Of a stretch of DNA of 64,000 bases, positions 62,367 through 64,000 are shown one piece after another. Both the position numbers and the translations under genes were made by a program. Every line of letters starts with the position of its first letter. Within the stretch, counting starts at the first letter, position 1. The DNA lies in contig NC_092564.1 of the NCBI RefSeq assembly GCF_037975245.1, forward strand, positions 12,860,484 to 12,924,483, read 5' to 3'. The notes below the pieces were generated by a model. That model was not told where the DNA came from and searched no databases. It worked only from the letters and a program-made list of their open reading frames with translations. Source of the DNA: Apostichopus japonicus. Taxonomy: Eukaryota; Echinodermata; Holothuroidea; Aspidochirotida; Stichopodidae.

Positions 62367-62412
62367 AGGCCCAATTTATAACCTTTCATGTCTAACAAAT
62401 TATTTTCTCGGA

Positions 62413-62452
62413 GGGGGGGGGGTTGTGTGGGGGCTGGGGTGGGTGGGTCCGC
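62413..62452 (+). repeat. G10 tract and G-rich stretch
   Basis: G10 homopolymer followed by TTGTGTGGGGGCTGGGGTGGGTGGG, satisfying the quadruplex rule on the plus strand. No gene is adjacent except the weak zinc-finger-like frame to the left on the opposite strand. Confidence 0.6.
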
Positions 62453-63794
62453 CATACCACTTTAATGGGAGTCGGCTTCAAAGACATCAGGCCCACACTC
62501 CCTCCTTGTAATGCACTGGATCCTCCCTGATGCTAATATCTATATGATTTATTAAGTCCAAGTGAATGCGTTATAACCAGCTACACTATTTTTAAGATCT
62601 CTCTCTCTATATCTCACATTTTGGCCAAATTTTGACATTTTGTATATATTAAATCTTTCGTGCATATTGTTGTTTTGTTGATATGAACTACCGCATGGAT
62701 ATTTTGAATTGGCTGTGACTATATATAGTTATCTCCATTTGTTGTTTAGTTTCACATTTCTTATTTATCTTTATATGGCGTATGAATGGATGGCTGTTTC
62801 AATATTTGCGTTGTAAGATCGCAAAAGATTTCTCCTGATGTGAAAAGAGAATAAGCCATTCACGGATAAAATTGAGATCATTTACTCCCTACTCTCGACA
62901 TTTTTTTCTTTTTGGTTCTGGAGTAAATATTTACGGTAGAATAACCAATCTGACAACATCAATTTACACGTACAGAGCAGAACATCTAAACATTTGCTTT
63001 TTTTCGTATCCAATGACTGAATAATTGCATCTCTTCTCACCATTCCGGTTCATTGCCCTTCGCTAAGATGATTTCATATATAATATTCCTTCGTCTCGTC
63101 AATTTCGATTTCGCCCTACCCGATGAACTTTAATGGATCAAATAAACGTTTTGCAAGTTTAGCATTTCTCTAGCCAAGCTTAAAATAGTTATCACTCCTG
63201 CAGGCAATAGAGCTAAAGTTAGCATTGAGGGAACGATTGAAATCCTTGAGGAATTCTCGACTTTAAAGTCCTTTTTCAATTAAAGTCTCTCTTCTTTTTT
63301 TTTTCTTTCTTTTTTTTGGGGAGTTTTACTTAGTTGTGCTTCCGGTTAAAAAGGGCGGAGACAAATCATGCAAAGCAAATTTGGTTGAAGTATATAACTA
63401 CTGAACCAAAACGAAACGAAGAAGAAAATAAGAAATATTGTTGAAAACTTTGAAAAAAGCGAAAGGATAATGTCAACAATGTGTCTACTTTGTTTGCAGG
63501 TCAGAATGGCTGAGCAGGTAACACACATGAAATGATAAATTGCATAAAAAAATGGTTGAAATTTAGGTGATTAATTTAGTGGCATTTTAAGATCGGATTG
63601 ATAATTTAACATCCAATGACTTATCTTAAATATTTGCAGGACTCATTACATATCAAAATGTAAGCAGCGAACAGTTCTATATCTTGTCAGCGTGTGAGAA
63701 TTTTTCTTTTTCCAAATGAAATACTTTCCAAATTAATTGTATCTTTCCTACTACCGAGAGTTTAGAGTAATGTCTTATCTATATATCATGTAAC

Positions 63795-64000
63795 AACAAT
63801 ATACGGTAACTTACTGCTATGTGACTTACTGTACGATGTATAGTAGCTTACTGCGATGTAACTAACTCATACGTAAGTTACTAGGACGTAACTTACTAAT
63901 ATACGTAAGTTACTAGGACGTAACTCACTCAGAATACGTAAGTTACTAGGACGTATAACTCACTAGTACTTAACACTAGGACGTAAGTTACTAGGCCGGT
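63795..64000. repeat. Tandem array of GTAAGTTACTAGGAC-type units, running off the window
   Basis: Units of about 23-33 bp built from ACGTAAGTTACTAGGACGTAACTCAC. Units near 63860-64000 are nearly identical; those at 63795-63860 (GTAACTTACTGCTATGTGACTTACTG) are diverged. GTAAGTTAC and GTAACTTAC are complementary, so each unit can fold. The array is cut by the right edge, so its full length is unknown. The donor-like GTAAGT strings here are repeat words, not splice sites. Confidence 0.9.

Overview
This is eukaryotic, animal nuclear DNA. It is AT-rich (roughly two thirds A+T by eye), has no operons, and is almost entirely intron or intergenic sequence with small exons bounded by GT-AG splice sites. 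It carries many minisatellites and short non-autonomous transposons. The one gene I can name, NADPH oxidase 5 (NOX5), together with the repeat style, suggests a marine invertebrate deuterostome such as an echinoderm. The species is inference.

Layout. 0-8 kb: the minus strand carries two consecutive NOX5 exons (7523-7179, then 6221-6071). They encode an acidic Ser/Thr-rich N-terminal extension, the first EF-hand region, and the second EF-hand up to the start of the third. The rest of the gene (later EF-hands, haem-binding membrane domain, FAD/NADPH domain) was not found below 6 kb and should lie beyond the left edge or in exons I could not recognise. A 14-bp minisatellite sits in the intron just upstream of the first exon. 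8-38 kb: mostly intron or intergenic sequence holding a long (AT)n tract (15.5 kb), a 47-bp array (21.9 kb), a decayed non-LTR reverse transcriptase (24.3 kb) and a few splice-bounded candidate exons on the minus strand (14.6, 23.1, 33.4, 34.4 and 39.9 kb). 38-43 kb: a 21-bp minisatellite with decaying flanks (38.6-39.7 kb) and a 78-bp array (42.1-42.5 kb). 44-47 kb: two hAT-like MITEs, one with a perfect 8-bp target duplication, sharing an internal G-rich hairpin module. 48-55.4 kb, plus strand: a possible signal-peptide exon, then three phase-0 exons (84 nt, 84 nt and a terminal exon with a stop) that read through in one frame and probably form the 3' end of an unrecognised gene. 58-62 kb: isolated candidate exons on both strands. 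63.8-64 kb: a tandem array running off the right edge.

Confidence is high only for NOX5, the tandem repeats and the 44.3-kb MITE. The unnamed exons rest on splice consensus plus an open frame and need transcript evidence. No rRNA, tRNA, CRISPR or prokaryotic feature was seen.
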